Shown here in pieces: positions 1-11,773 of a DNA stretch of 64,000 bases. Position 1 is the stretch's first letter. Every line of letters starts with the position of its first letter. A program made the translations under genes and the position numbers. The DNA comes from Artocarpus heterophyllus (taxonomy: Eukaryota > Streptophyta > Magnoliopsida > Rosales > Moraceae), in assembly GCA_025403435.1 (NCBI GenBank), contig CM046341.1, positions 21,723,460 through 21,787,459 on the forward strand. The letters run 5' to 3'. The notes under the pieces are model-generated. The model saw nothing but the letters and a program-made list of their open reading frames with translations, searched no databases and had not been told where the DNA came from.

Positions 1-2471
1 TAATACATTCAGATGTCTGTGGTCCATTGAATGTACAAGCACGTGGTGGTTACGAATATTTCGTCACATTTATTGACGATTATTCAAGGTATGGTTACAT
101 ATACCTAATGCAAAGGAAATCTAAAACTTTTGGAAAGTTCAAAGAATTTCAAGCAAAAGCTGAAAAGTAATTAGGAAAGACGGTGAAGAGTCTTCGACCT
201 GATCGAGGAGGAGAATACCTTGGTACTGAATTCAAGGACTATATGATAGAACATGGTATTCTATCACAACTCATCGTACCTGGAACACCACAACAAAATG
301 GTGTTACAGAGAGAAGAAATAGAACGTTGCTTGATATGGTGAGATCCATGCTCAACTACTTATCATTACCCACTTCACTTTGGGGATATGCACTACAAAT
401 TGTAGTATCTCTTCTAAACATAGTTCCATCTAAGTCTATTTCAAAAACACCTTTAGAGTTATGGAATGGTCGCAAACCTAGTATGCGACATATCCGTATA
501 TGGGGGTGTCCAACACATGTACTGAAAGGAAAGACCGGGAAGTTGGAACCACGTTTTGAAGTATGCTTATTTGTGGGATACCCAAAAGGAACGAGGGGAG
601 GTTTGTTTTATAGTCCACAGGAAAAGAAAGTACTTGTATCGACAAATGCCACTTTTCTCGAGAATGATTATATGACAAACTATAAACCTCGTAGCAAAGT
701 TGTACTTGAAGAGTTACTTTCTGATTAGATCAGACCGCAACCGACAACTGTTGTCGAAGGACAAAATGAGGAGACCACATCTCCCTATCAGAATATCATA
801 CCACCTCGACGTAGTGGGAGGTTTGTAGGCCACCTGCTCGCTACAAGGAACTTGGAGAAGCAAATGTTGCTATCTCTGATAATCGTGAAGAAGATCCATT
901 AACATATCGTGATGCAATGGAAGTTTCTGAGAAGGAAAAATGGCTGGAGGCTATGAACCTTGAAATCGAGTCCATGTACTCAAATTCAGTCTGGGATCTT
1001 GTAGACCTACCTGAAGGGATAAAACCCATAGGGTGCAAATGGATTTACAAGAAGAAAAGAGGAGTGGATGGGAAAGTTGAGACTTTCAAAGCTAGGCTTA
1101 TGGCAAAGGGTTATACCCAAAAAGAGGGAGTTGATTATGAAAAAACTTTCTTGCCCATAGCTATGCTTAAATCAATTCGAATTCATTTATCCATTGCTGC
1201 ATGTCTTGATTATGAGATATGACAAATAGATGTTAAGACTGCCTTTTTGTATAGCTATCTTGAGTAAAGTATCTATATGGTGCAACCAAAAGGGTTTGTA
1301 GTCAAAGGTCAAAAGCAAAAAGTTTGCAAGTTGCAGAGGTCCATCTATGGACTCAAGCAAGCTTCAAGATCTTGGAACTTGAGATTTGATGAAGCGATCA
1401 AAATCTTATGGTTTCGATCAAAATATTGATGAACCTTGTGTTTACAAGTACATCAAAGATAAGAAGGTGGTCTTCTTGGTTCTTTATGTAGATGATATCC
1501 TACTCATTGGGAATGATGTAGGCGTATTATCTGATGTAAAGAAATGGCTCGCTAACAATTTCCAAATGAAAGATTTAGGAGAAGCAAGTTATGTTCTTAG
1601 AATCCAACTCATAAGAGATCGCATGAACAAACTGTTGGCGCTATCTCAGGCATCGTATATCGATAAGGTACTTATCAGATTTTCGATGCAAAACTCCAAG
1701 AAAGGTAATTTTCCTACACGTCATAGAGTTTATCTTTCAAAAAAGCAGTGTCCTAAGACACCTCAAGAGGAAGAAAATATGAGACGGGTACCCTATGCAT
1801 CTATAGTAGGAAGTCTAATGTATGTCATGTTGTGTACAAGACCTGACATTTGCTATGCAGTGGGTATAGTCAGTCGGTATCAATCCAACCCAAGATTAGA
1901 TCATTGGGTAGCGGTTAAACATATTCTCAAGTATCTTAGGAGAACGAGAAACTATATGCTAGTTTATTCTGGTGAGAATTTGATTCCCATTGGGTACACT
2001 GATTTTGATTTTCAATCAGACAAAGACACACATAAATCTACGTCTAGATCAGTGTTTACTTTTGGTGGTAGAGCCATAGTTTGGAGAAGCATCAAACAAT
2101 CTTGTATTGTTGATTCAACTATGGAAGCAGAATATGTGGCTGCTTGTGAAGCAGCTAAAGAAGCTGTTTGGCTCCGTAAGTTTTTAAATGATTTAGAAGT
2201 AGTTCCAGGCATGGATAAACCACTCACACTGTATTGTGACAACAGTGGTGTAGTGGCGAATTCAAGAGAACCTAGAAGCCACAAAAGAGGAAAGCATATA
2301 GAAAGAAACTATCATTTGATTAGAAAGATAGTGCATCGAGGCGATGTAGAAGTTGTGAAGATAGCGTCAGAAAACAATCTTGCCGACCCTTTCACCAAGA
2401 CGTTACCTGCAAAGAGCTTTGAAGGACACTTGGAAAGCTTAGGTCTTAGAGACATGTCTTACCTGCTTTAG
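1..2471 (+). pseudogene. Copia A pol remnant (integrase, RT, RNase H)
   Basis: Translated pieces cover the Copia integrase core (VHSDVCGPLN-like start, [32 protein letters not shown]), then reverse transcriptase (GCKWIYKKKRGVDGKVETF, catalytic LYVDDILLIGND near 1480-1515, IYGLKQASRSWN) and RNase H (STMEAEYVAACEAAKEAVWL, DNSGVVANSREPR, ENNLADPFTKTLP). The frame is broken by in-frame stops near 168, 726, 1220 and 1265 and by a frameshift between 726 and 917, so no continuous polyprotein can be made. The last segment, 1386-2471, is open for 361 codons and ends 14 bases before the LTR, as usual in Copia. It has decayed less than elements B and D. Confidence 0.92.
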
Positions 2472-2485
2472 GGCAAGTGGGAGAT
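2471..2485 (+). other. Polypurine tract of Copia A
   Basis: The purine-rich stretch GGGCAAGTGGGAGAT lies directly before the LTR start TGTTGG and would prime plus-strand synthesis. Nearly the same tract, GCAAGTGGGAGAT, precedes the 3' LTR of element C at 35839-35851, so A and C are related lineages. Confidence 0.85.
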
Positions 2486-4453
2486 TGTTGGGTTTAATGC
2501 CTTAAAAGCTGTGACATTGTATATATTGTTAATAAATAAATAAAATGACATTTATTATTATTTTGGTTGATTATATGTATTATGAATACATTTATAAACA
2601 TCAAGAAAATTCCATGATTATTTATGTGACTATAAATTTAGCATATAAGTGGTTTTTGCTTAGGGATAAAATTTATAGATAATAATCTAAATAGTCCGTA
2701 ATAATTAATTAAAGTTTGGGATCTTTAATTAAAAATTACAAGTACAGTCCAATCTCATCTAAAATGAAATAGTCATTATTTGGACTATTAATGTAGAGAC
2801 ATTGGATTGGAGGTACTTTATATAATGAGATTATATAGGACTGGACCAGATAAATTATGAATCTCTAATAATGATCCGTTACAAATAGAGTATTCAAATT
2901 TATCACTATGATGATCATATATTTGACAATCTTAATCCTGAGTATTTATTAGACTCCTATTTATGACATTATGTTTTTTGACTTACATGGTAAGATTTAT
3001 CTTAGTACAGATTATAACTTAGCATCTTAGAAACATAAAGTAATAAATAGCTGGGAATAATATTATACAGATATGGAATCCATTCCTTTCCTATGGAAGT
3101 TAGAGAAATAGTTCTCTTGAGTGATAATTCAAGGCTTGAACAATAGAGCGCTTGTTCATAATAAGATTATGAATTAATTGTTCATTAGAGAATTATTGGA
3201 ACTCAATGATAAAGATATAATAAGAGAAGTGAACAGAAATTGAACATAACTCTTATTATGAACTATTTATGGAGGACTGACTTATATGTAATGATTATAT
3301 CAATGGACTACTCACTAATTTTCTTTGAGTAATCTCACTATAATCTTAAGAGTTCAGTTTCAGGTTTTTAGTGGAGTAATACTGAAACTAATAAATTTGG
3401 CACATTAATCAAAGAGTTTAATTAATTGTCAAATTTATTGGAGCTTGGGTTAAAGGTCCATAGGTCCCCAATACCACCTCTGTAACACTATATTGGATTT
3501 TTGCATAGAATGAATTATACATGTTTAATTTGAAATTATTGAATTCTGAATTAATTATTTCACACTTGAATTATTAATGTGACATAGAAAAAATGTTCTC
3601 TGTGACACATAATGTAATGTGATAAATGTTATCATATTTAACTGAGCATTAGTTAATTAATTAATTGGTTAATTTTAAAATCTATTCTTAAGTAAATGTG
3701 ATTTATTTTTGAATTTAGATTTAGATATATATATATATATATATGGTTTTAAACCAAATCTTTTTATATATATAAGATTCTATAATATATTAATATATAT
3801 ATATATTAATATAATATATATATATATAAAGAAGGAAACGTGAAACTTACATTTCACAGATTCCTTATTATATATATATATATATGTAAAGAATCACTTG
3901 TTGTGATTTGGTCAATCAAAAAAAAGGAAAAAAGAAAAAAAGGGAAAATTTATTTTACGTAAACTTTACTTATATATATATATGTGTGTGTGTGTGTCTG
4001 TGTGATACGGATCACATAGTCATTCGGGAAAGAAGAAAAAGAAAAAGAAAAGGGAAAGTAAAATTACTAATGGCTCAGATATAAAAAGGAGAGATAACAA
4101 TTATTTCAAGAGAATTATTCACGTAATTTTTACAAAATCTAAAAAAAAAAAAAAAAAAGTCTGGTATCTCATGTGTTGAGTACATAGCAGATTCAAAAAA
4201 GTGTGAGAAAAATTCATTCTTGTAGTTTGACGCCCACTCGTCTTTCCATTAGTGTGGAGGCCTGGATTGGAAGATCGTGGTGTCAAAGAGGAAAGCTAGG
4301 ATGCCCTGATAGTCTTCAAAAAGGTTTGTAAAATTACCTAAAGCTTTCTATAATTAAAATTATATATCTATTTCCGATGAACAAAGTTTTTAGAAAATTT
4401 TTGTTTGTCAACAATCCGTTCCTTCCGCTGCGTTTCATATTTTAAGTCCAACA
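2486..4453 (+). repeat. 3' LTR of Copia A (1,968 bp)
   Basis: The LTR runs from TGTTGG to CCAACA, a perfect 6-bp terminal inverted repeat. It is AT-rich and contains several (AT)n and one (GT)n microsatellite between 3725 and 4005. A block around 3361-3385 (TTTTAGTGGAGTAATACTG) and one near 3437-3475 (TTGGAGCTTGGG, then a GGTCCATAGGTCCCC block) recur in the LTR of element C and, less well, in the solo LTR at 42706. This suggests a common ancestor. The second LTR is outside the window, so age cannot be estimated. Confidence 0.88.
4080..4087 (+). promoter_or_regulatory. TATA box in the Copia A LTR
   Basis: TATAAAAA lies about 370 bp before the LTR end, a normal distance for the U3/R boundary in a 2-kb LTR. 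In this 3' copy it would drive outward transcription toward 4453 and the antisense side of the PPR pseudogene. Inferred from position and sequence only. Confidence 0.45.
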
Positions 4454-4458
4454 TTTTG

Positions 4459-5014
4459 AACATATGTTGTTCGTTTCCTAAGCATTGCATCATTTTGTGT
4501 CCTAAATGTCCGCAAATATTAGAATATAAACATGTTTACAATAATAAAATATATGACAAAGGACTTTAAACCTCGACAACAAGTCACTGTATATGGTTTC
4601 ATAAAACTTCCAAAGCAAGCAAACATAAAGTCCTAAATAACATAACCACGGTTTCAACGTGTACATCTTTTCCAAAAACATTGCTTTGTTTTCCTCGAGA
4701 AGTAACTACAACTTAAGTAACAAAGCAGGCCAAAAAGCATCCAAAAGAAAGCTGTGTTACGATCTGCCGAAATACAATTACCATTGAGCAGAACAGACAA
4801 GCAGAACATCTAACCATGGGTGAAGCCATATGAAATTATGCTTCATAAGTATCTTTTGAGTCCAGGCTAAACAAGTCTAAATTAGCAAATAAACAAGTTG
4901 CAACATTGTGATCAATTTAAGATCCAACGTAATAGCTCCTATTGAACACCTACTAAAAGCCTTTTAAGGATTAACATTTTTAGCATTCTATGTATATGAT
5001 CAGGCAAAAACCTT
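4459..5014. other. Intergenic, no gene seen
   Basis: AT-rich sequence between the Copia A target site and the stop codon of the minus-strand PPR pseudogene. It probably holds the former 3' UTR of that gene. I see no open frame, RNA gene or repeat structure here. Confidence 0.6.
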
Positions 5015-6526
5015 TTATTGGATCATTTCCTTGAGAAGCTTGAGAGTAACATCTATTCTTCCAACCTCCATGTAGCCTTCAACCAACGTGCAGTATGAAA
5101 TAACATTTGGCGTAACACCCTTTGATGTCATATTTTCAAAGACCAGTTGTGCCTTGTCCATTACAGCTTGCAAACAATACCCCTTAATTAATATGTTAAA
5201 AGTTATCACGTCAGGCTCTTGACCACGTTGAATCATTTCAAGAAACAATTTTTGGGCCTTATCCATCATACCTCTTTCAGAAAAAGCATTCAAAAAACCA
5301 TTCTGAGTTATAGCATCAGGTAAGATATCATGACCTACCATATAACCCAACAAACTCTTTGCCTTCTTCAATTGACCCGAGAGGTATAGTCCACTCAGTA
5401 AAGAGTCATAAGTGAAAATATTCGGAAGTAAATCTCTCCAAATCATTTGATTAAAAATTGCAAGCGCCTCCTGCGTCCTACCCTCTTTGCAAAGAGCATC
5501 CACTAGAATATTATATGTTATTACATCCGGAGAAATAGCTTGACCCTTCATTATCTCAGACAACTTGATGGCTTCACGCCATTGGCTTGCATGACACAAT
5601 CCATGCAGTAAAGAGTTGTAGGTGATGATGTTCGGCTTTAGACCACAAACAGTTGTTGCTTCCATATGATTAAGGGCCTCCCTAGTCATACCATTTTTGC
5701 ATAGAGCATCCAACATAGTGTTGCACAAAATAATATCAGGTGAGATGCCATGATGGATCATGTTTTGTAAGAATTGAGATGCTTCCTCCAATCAACCACA
5801 CTTGCACAAAGATGAAATCAGAGAATTAAACGTGACGACTCCTGGTTGTACGCCTTTTCTAGTCATCACTTTAAATAGTGAAATTGCTTCTTGAGTTTTC
5901 CCCTCTTTGCAAATAGAATCAATTAAAGCAATATAAGTAATTGAAACCCCACTGTCAAGCATTTCTATTAGAAATTTCTTGGCTTCGTCCCTGCGACCGA
6001 ATTTCCATAATCCATGAACCAAAGAGTTATAGCAAACAACATCTGGCAGAACACCTTTGTTGATCATATCTCGAAACAATTTCAAGGCCTCATCTATATG
6101 TCCCTCCTTACAGAGGCTGTCAATGATCGGACTGAAACAATGTTGATTGAGATTAATCCTCTCATCATTGCTCATTTTCCTAAGCAACTCAAGTGCCTTC
6201 CAAGTTTCCCCAACCTTACAAAACCTATTAATGACTGTTTCATAGGTGATTTCATTGTATGAGTGTTTCTTGTCTACTATTTCTAGGAGCAACTTCATTG
6301 CTGTTACGATCGAGCCTTCCTTGCAAAGCCCATGAAACAGAGTACTCAAAGTATAAGCATTTGGTTGAAGGTCACTTAATCATTCTTGCTAGGACAGAGA
6401 AACCTAACTTCACCCCCTCCAAACAGCAAAAGCATTTGACAACAATACTCAAAGTACCAACCTCAGGGCTTAAATCATCACAACACATCATCTCTCTGTA
6501 CATAGAGACGACAGTGGAATGACAGT

Positions 6527-6790
6527 TATTAAACCAAAGCAAAATACAGAGAGAAGAAGAAGAATGAATGTTTTGAGAGAGAGTGAATCACGTTCTTCTC
6601 ATTCATCTGTAGTTGGTTACACAAGTTGTATTTTATACAAGAGTTACTAAAGTAATGAATGAAAAATAATTAATTATAGGATATGAAACTAATTGGTTAC
6701 CACGGGTAAACTAACAGAAACTGCTATGTAACTAACTAATCTAACTGAATTAACTAACTAGCTAACTCAAAAGTATTATTTATTGTAAAA
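6527..6790 (-). repeat. 3' LTR of Copia B
   Basis: On the plus strand this LTR begins TATTAAACCAAAGC and ends ATTATTTATTGTAAAA. The same sequence is found at 11207-11468. As the element reads on the minus strand, this is the downstream copy. It includes a GAGAGAG run and CACGTTC near its left end. Confidence 0.9.
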
Positions 6791-6806
6791 CTCCCCCTCA
6801 AGATGG
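6791..6806 (-). other. Polypurine tract of Copia B
   Basis: CTCCCCCTCAAGATGG on the plus strand, i.e. CCATCTTGAGGGGGAG in element orientation, abuts the 3' LTR. The position and purine content are typical of the plus-strand primer. Confidence 0.8.
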
Positions 6807-6902
6807 ACTGTAAATATACTTTATAGCCATCTTGGACAGTAAGGGAAACAAGGAAGAAGCAGGCAAGGCCTTGGTAAATAAATCAGCAAGTTGATATTGT
6901 GA

Positions 6903-9900
6903 TCAGATGCGAAGCAATTTTATAAAGCCGGTATTGAGTTTGTCTCTAACAAAATGGTAATCGATCTCAATATGTTTTGTTCGTTCATGAAATGTGGGAT
7001 TAGAAGCAATATGTATAGCTGCCTGATTATCACAAAAGAGGAGAGCTGGTGAACAGTTGGTAACTAAGAAATCTTTTAGCAGTTGTTGTAACCAAACTAG
7101 TTCACTAATTGTTGCAGCAAGGGCGCGACACTCAGCTTTGGCAGACGATCGAGCAATAGTGGTTTGCTTTTTGGCTTTCCAGGATAATAATGAATCACCG
7201 AGGAAAACACAAAAGCTTGTGGTTGACTTCCTAGAATCTGGACATGAACCCCAATCAGCATCTGAGAAGGCTTTCAACTGAAGAGAAGAGGAGGCTGAGA
7301 ATAATAGACCCTGGCCAAGGTGTGATTCCAAGTATCTCAAGAGATGATGTACAGCCTGCAAATGTTGGACACATGGTTGAGCTAGGAATTGACTCAATTT
7401 ATGGACAGCATAGGTGATATCTGGTCGAGAAAGTATCAGATGAGTCGTCGATATTGGGAAGAATCTGATAAAAGATCACCATCAGTGGCAATAAGTTTCA
7501 GATTAGGGTCCATGGGAACAAATGCAGGCTTGGAAGCAAGAAAACCAGTGTCTTCCAAAAGTTGCAAGATGTAGTGGCGCTAAGAAAGAATAATGCCTTG
7601 ATGTGAACATGCAATTTTGATGCCAAGAAAATATTTCAGATTTCCCAAGTCTTTGAGTTTGAACTAACTATGGAGGACCCTTTTAACAGCATTAATAGTT
7701 TGAATTGAGGGACCTGTGATGATGATATCATCAACATAGACCAGTAATGCAACAAAGGACGAACCTGTTCCTTTTGTGAACAAAGAGTAATCTGATTTTG
7801 ACTGAGTAAAACTAAATTGAATTACTGATGTTGAAAACTTGGCAGACGATTGCCTTGAGGCTTGTTTGAGGTCATATATTGATTATGAAGTCTGCAAACA
7901 CGTTTCCCTTGAGCATGAGATGACTCCCCCTGAATGTTGTAACATAGAGGAAGGTCCATATAGACTTCTTCAAATAGGTCTCCATTAAAGAATGCATTAT
8001 TGACATCCATTTGAATTAAATGCCAAGACTAATTTGCTGCTAATGCAAAGAGGACTTTCATAGTAACCAATTTAGTAACTAGGGAAAAAGTGTCTAGGAA
8101 ATCCACACCTTCTTGCTGGGTGTATCCCTTGGCAACTAATCGGGCTTTATATCTATCTACGGAGTCGTTAAGTTTGTGTTTGACTTTGAAAAGCTATTCA
8201 TAACCTATTGAATGTTTCCCTGGAGGTAAAGTTACAATGGACCAAGTGTTGTTGGCTTCCATAACATCAAGTTCAGCCTTCATAGCTTCCCTCCAATGTG
8301 GATATTTGACTGCCTGGTGGTATAATTGAGGTTCATAGTGTGATGAAACATTGAGGACATAGGTTTTATAGGATGGTGAGAGGGACTGATATGTGAGATA
8401 GTTAGTTAAGGGATATTGGATAGGTGGTGTGCGGTCTTTGGGCAAGTGAGGTAGTGAGAGGTTGCAATGAAATTCACTTAGGTAAGATGGTGGTTTGGTA
8501 ATTCTAGATGACCTTTTGAGAGGATTGCTGGTATTTTATGATGAAGTGTTAGAAGAAAAAGGATTGGGAGATGGGGAAGGGGTGGATGATGGTATGGGTG
8601 GAATGTCTAGGTTGGAAGTAGGCAAGACTAGATCTGGAAAAGGATCTATTAGAGTTTTTAGGAATTACAAAATGGAATGGAAATACCTGTTCATGGAAAA
8701 CTACATCCCTGGAGACAAATATCTGTTTGGTGTAAAGGTCAAGTAATTTGTAGCCTTTAATGCCTGAGGGCTTGCCAATGAAGCCACATGGTTTAGCCTG
8801 AGGTTGAAATTTAGTTCAATGAGCTGACAATGTAGAACCAAATGCCAAACAGCCAAAAACCCATAAGGATGAATAGTCTATATTAGACTTGTATAATAGC
8901 TCATATGGAGTTTTGTCATGAATAAGAAGGGAAAGGCTTCTGTTGATCAAAAAAGTGGCTGTTAGGATGCATTGAGTCCAATATTGAATAAGGATTATCG
9001 ACTAAAAGTATAGTGCTCTAGGAACATTCAATAAGTGTTGATGTTTCTTTCAACCACAATTTTGTTGTGGTCTTTCCACACAGGCATATTGATGGAAGAC
9101 ACCTTTTTCTTTGAAATATGCATCAAATGCTAATTCATGAGCATTATTAGATCGGAAGGCTTTAATTTTGCAACTAAATTGAGTATCAATCATGTTAAAA
9201 AATTGTGGTATAACAGTTGCAACATCAGATTTTTGTTTGAGCAAGAACACCTAAGTGAACCTTGTACAATCATCAACCAATGTTAAAAATAACTATGGCC
9301 TGAATGAGAGATTACATGATAAGGTCCCCAAATGTCTGCATGAATCAAATCAAATGGTGATTGAGACATGTTATTGTGAGATACAAAAGAGAGTCTTTTT
9401 TGTTTAGCTAGAGGGCAAATGTAAAATGGTTCATGATGATCAGACTAAGTACTTTGGTAATGTAGTTGATTCTTTAAGAGATCCAATCTATGGAAGGATA
9501 GGTGACCAAGCCTGTGATGCCACGTTCTAGCAGAACCAGCATTGACAGTAGGCATAGAGGTGGAAGGCTGCAATGAAGTTGCATCAAGAATGCATAGATA
9601 GTCCACTTTATTACCCTTGCCAATCATCTGCTTGGAACTGATTTCTTGGATCATAAAATGATCAGGAAGAAAAACAATAGTGAGGGAGGAATCTATTGTT
9701 AAGGCACTAATAGAAAGCAGGATTAATTTGAATTGGGGAACATATAGAACATCCTTGAGAGCTAGGTTGGAGCTTAAGACAACATCACCAACATATTGAA
9801 CAGAAATAGTGGTGTGATTAGGTAGAGTGACCATAGAATTTTGGACAAGTCTCATAGATACAAATGCTTTAGTAGTTGAGCATATATATTTTAAAGCACC

Positions 9901-10937
9901 TGAACCAGCAATCCAAAACTGCTGAGAAGAAAGCATAGGATTCATAGATACTAAAAAACAAGTACCTGCAAAATGGGATGTTGTGGGATTGCTATGTGAT
10001 TCAACAGCCGTGGAGGTGACATTTAAATGGCTTGAAAGCATAATCAAGAATTGTTGGTACTGAGTAGGGTTAAGGTTTTGAATGAAATCATCAACATTGC
10101 TTTGGTTGTGACTTTCTGCAGTATTAGGGGAATGAGTGGCTTGATTAACTACAGCTACACGAGGATTAGTCGATGATGATCCTTTTTGACGTGGTTGGAA
10201 ACCAGGGGGATATCTGTGAATCTTTTAGCACTTTTCAATAGTATGACCATGAAAGTTGCAGTGAGTACAGAAGGGACAATCTTTCTTGGAAGTTTTAGAG
10301 CCTCCAGGATTGGAACTTGGAACTTGAGAAGTACCTCCAGTGTGTTTGGATGTATCATTCTTGACAGCAAATGCCATAGTGGTGGGGGAATCAATGATTA
10401 ATGGAACACCAATCGATCTCTGTCTTTCTTCTTGAGAGATTAGAGAAAACACTTGTTAACGGGTGGTAGGGGATCCATGAGCAAAAGCTGACCCCAGAAC
10501 GTGAGCAAAGGAGTCATTGAGACCCATAAGAAATGCCATGATATACTCCATTTGATAGTAAGGATTGAGTTCCTTGACACCACCGCAAGTGCATTGACCA
10601 CAAGTACAGGTAGGTCTAAAATTACTCAACTCCTCCCATAAGCTTTTCAAACAAGTAAAGTAGACACTGACAGAATGTTGATCTTGATGAAGGTTAACAA
10701 GATCACGACGCAGTTGAAAGATTCTCGAGCCATTGCGTTGTTGGAATCGATCTTTAAGATCAATCCAAATCTCACACTAGCACAAATTTCTTTGGAAATA
10801 AAGTTTAGGATCCAAGAAATGACGACATTGTTGTTGCAAATCCAAGAATTGAGAAGATTCAAATCTATACCTTGAGGTTTTGGGATGGATTCGTCAATGA
10901 AACCATGCTTGTTCTTCACGGACAAGGCAATAATCAT
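6903..10937 (-). pseudogene. Copia B gag-pol remnant
   Basis: Reading on the minus strand: gag with the Copia-like N-terminal region (MIIALSVKNKHGFIDESI, 10647-10937), more gag with FRPTCTCGQCTCGG, then a perfect CX2CX4HX4C zinc knuckle (CTHCNFHGHTIEKC, end near 10228). Protease follows at 9445-10047, where the catalytic DSGA reads GSGA (WIAGSGALKYIC), so Asp is lost. Next come the pre-integrase HH motif (TWHHRLGHLSFHRL), fragments of integrase and reverse transcriptase (7600-9250), and RNase H at 6903-7397 (FSDADWGSCPDSRKST, CDNQAAIHIASNP). Many stops and frameshifts separate the pieces. The lineage resembles the RE1-type elements common in eudicots. Confidence 0.9.
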
Positions 10938-11194
10938 GGTGCGGCTCCAAGATGCATAATTGTCACTTGTTACTTGCTACGAAACTAGCATAAGTAAGTC
11001 CAGGACCATCAGAATAGTGGAGGAAGTAGGGACTGAAGGGATCATCGGTAGCCGATTTGCTATTATTGACAACAGGATTGCCATGATTGGAAGGTCCCAT
11101 GATTGTAGCCAGAGAGGAGACGATCGAAGAAGGAAGATGAAGCAAGATTAGGACCAAGATTGTGATCAAGATCAAGAGAATGCAGCAAAAAATA

Positions 11195-11206
11195 CTACAG
11201 ATACCA
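11195..11206 (-). other. Primer-binding site of Copia B
   Basis: Plus-strand CTACAGATACCA is the complement of TGGTATCTGTAG. It matches the initiator-tRNA-Met site TGGTATCAGAGC perfectly over the seven bases next to the LTR and at 8 of 12 overall. It abuts the LTR with no gap, which fixes the LTR edge at 11207. Confidence 0.75.
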
Positions 11207-11468
11207 TATTAAACCAAAGCAAAATACAAAGAGAAGAAGAAGAATGAATTTTTTGAGAGAGAGTGAATCACGTTCCTCTCATTCATCTATAGTTGGTTAC
11301 ACAAGTTGTATTTATATACAAGAGTTACTATAGTAATGAATGAAAAATAATTAATTATAGGATATGAAAACTAATTGGTTACCATGGGTAAACTAACAAG
11401 AACTGTTCTGTAACTAACTATTCTAACTGAATTAACTAACTAACTTGGAAGTATTATTTATTGTAAAA
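11207..11468 (-). repeat. 5' LTR of Copia B
   Basis: Upstream copy in element orientation, matching 6527-6790. It ends at GTAAAA on the plus strand, directly followed by the target duplication ATAGT and the 5' part of the PPR pseudogene. Confidence 0.9.
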
Positions 11469-11773
11469 ATAGTTTGTCTTGGATAGCGCACCAAACAATC
11501 GATTGAAAGTCCAAATAGAGGGAATGAATTGCAATTGAATCATGGAATTAAAGAAACCAAAAGCTTCTTCTACTCTTAGGTTTTCAGATTTATATCGTGT
11601 TTGGACAAATTTCTCCAAAAAAGCAGTAGAATTTTGACCACCACCACCACCACTACTACTAGGAGATGCGTAAAAACGAAAATGGGGTAAAGTGAAAATC
11701 CCAAAGAGAGAAACGATGGAAGAAATACCAGGAGCTTTTCTAAAGGTTGGCTTTGGGGTCTTCACCTTCGATT

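Larger units (their letters stand above)
1..4453 (+). mobile_element. Copia LTR retrotransposon A, 3' part
   Basis: The window opens inside the integrase region of a Ty1/Copia element. Domain order integrase, reverse transcriptase, RNase H, polypurine tract and 3' LTR shows the superfamily. The 5' LTR, gag and protease lie outside the window. The 3' LTR has matching ends TGTTGG and CCAACA. The five bases after it are TTTTG (4454-4458), the expected target duplication, but the other copy is not visible. The long LTR and the polyprotein resemble Angela/Tork-type Copia elements. That lineage call is tentative. Confidence 0.93.
6527..11468 (-). mobile_element. Complete small Copia retrotransposon B inside the PPR gene
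   Basis: Two LTRs of 264 and 262 bp bracket a 4.4-kb interior in Copia order, read on the minus strand. Flanks are ACAGT (6522-6526) and ATAGT (11469-11473), a 5-bp target duplication with one change. The LTRs are nearly identical to the eye, apart from scattered substitutions and two small indels, so the insertion is fairly young, yet the interior is full of stops. The LTR ends do not read TG/CA, although primer-binding and polypurine sites lie flush against them. Confidence 0.93.
5015..11765 (-). pseudogene. PPR protein pseudogene (restorer-of-fertility-like), split by Copia B
   Basis: The 3' part (5015-6520) encodes about fourteen 35-residue P-class PPR motifs, for example PDVITYNILVDALCKEG and PNIITYNSLLHGLC, in the style of Rf-like (RFL) mitochondrial RNA-binding proteins. 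The 5' part (11474-11765) starts MKTPKPTFRKAPGISSIVSL, a basic, Ser-rich leader that fits organelle import, and ends ...FGALSKTNY. Copia B (6527-11468) sits between them; skipping it together with one copy of its target duplication brings the two parts into one reading frame. Further damage: an in-frame TGA at about 5789-5791 (CKCG, stop, LEEASQF) and a one-base frameshift near 6375. The gene is therefore dead three times over. RFL genes commonly decay and expand in clusters. No intact paralogue is in this window. Confidence 0.9.
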
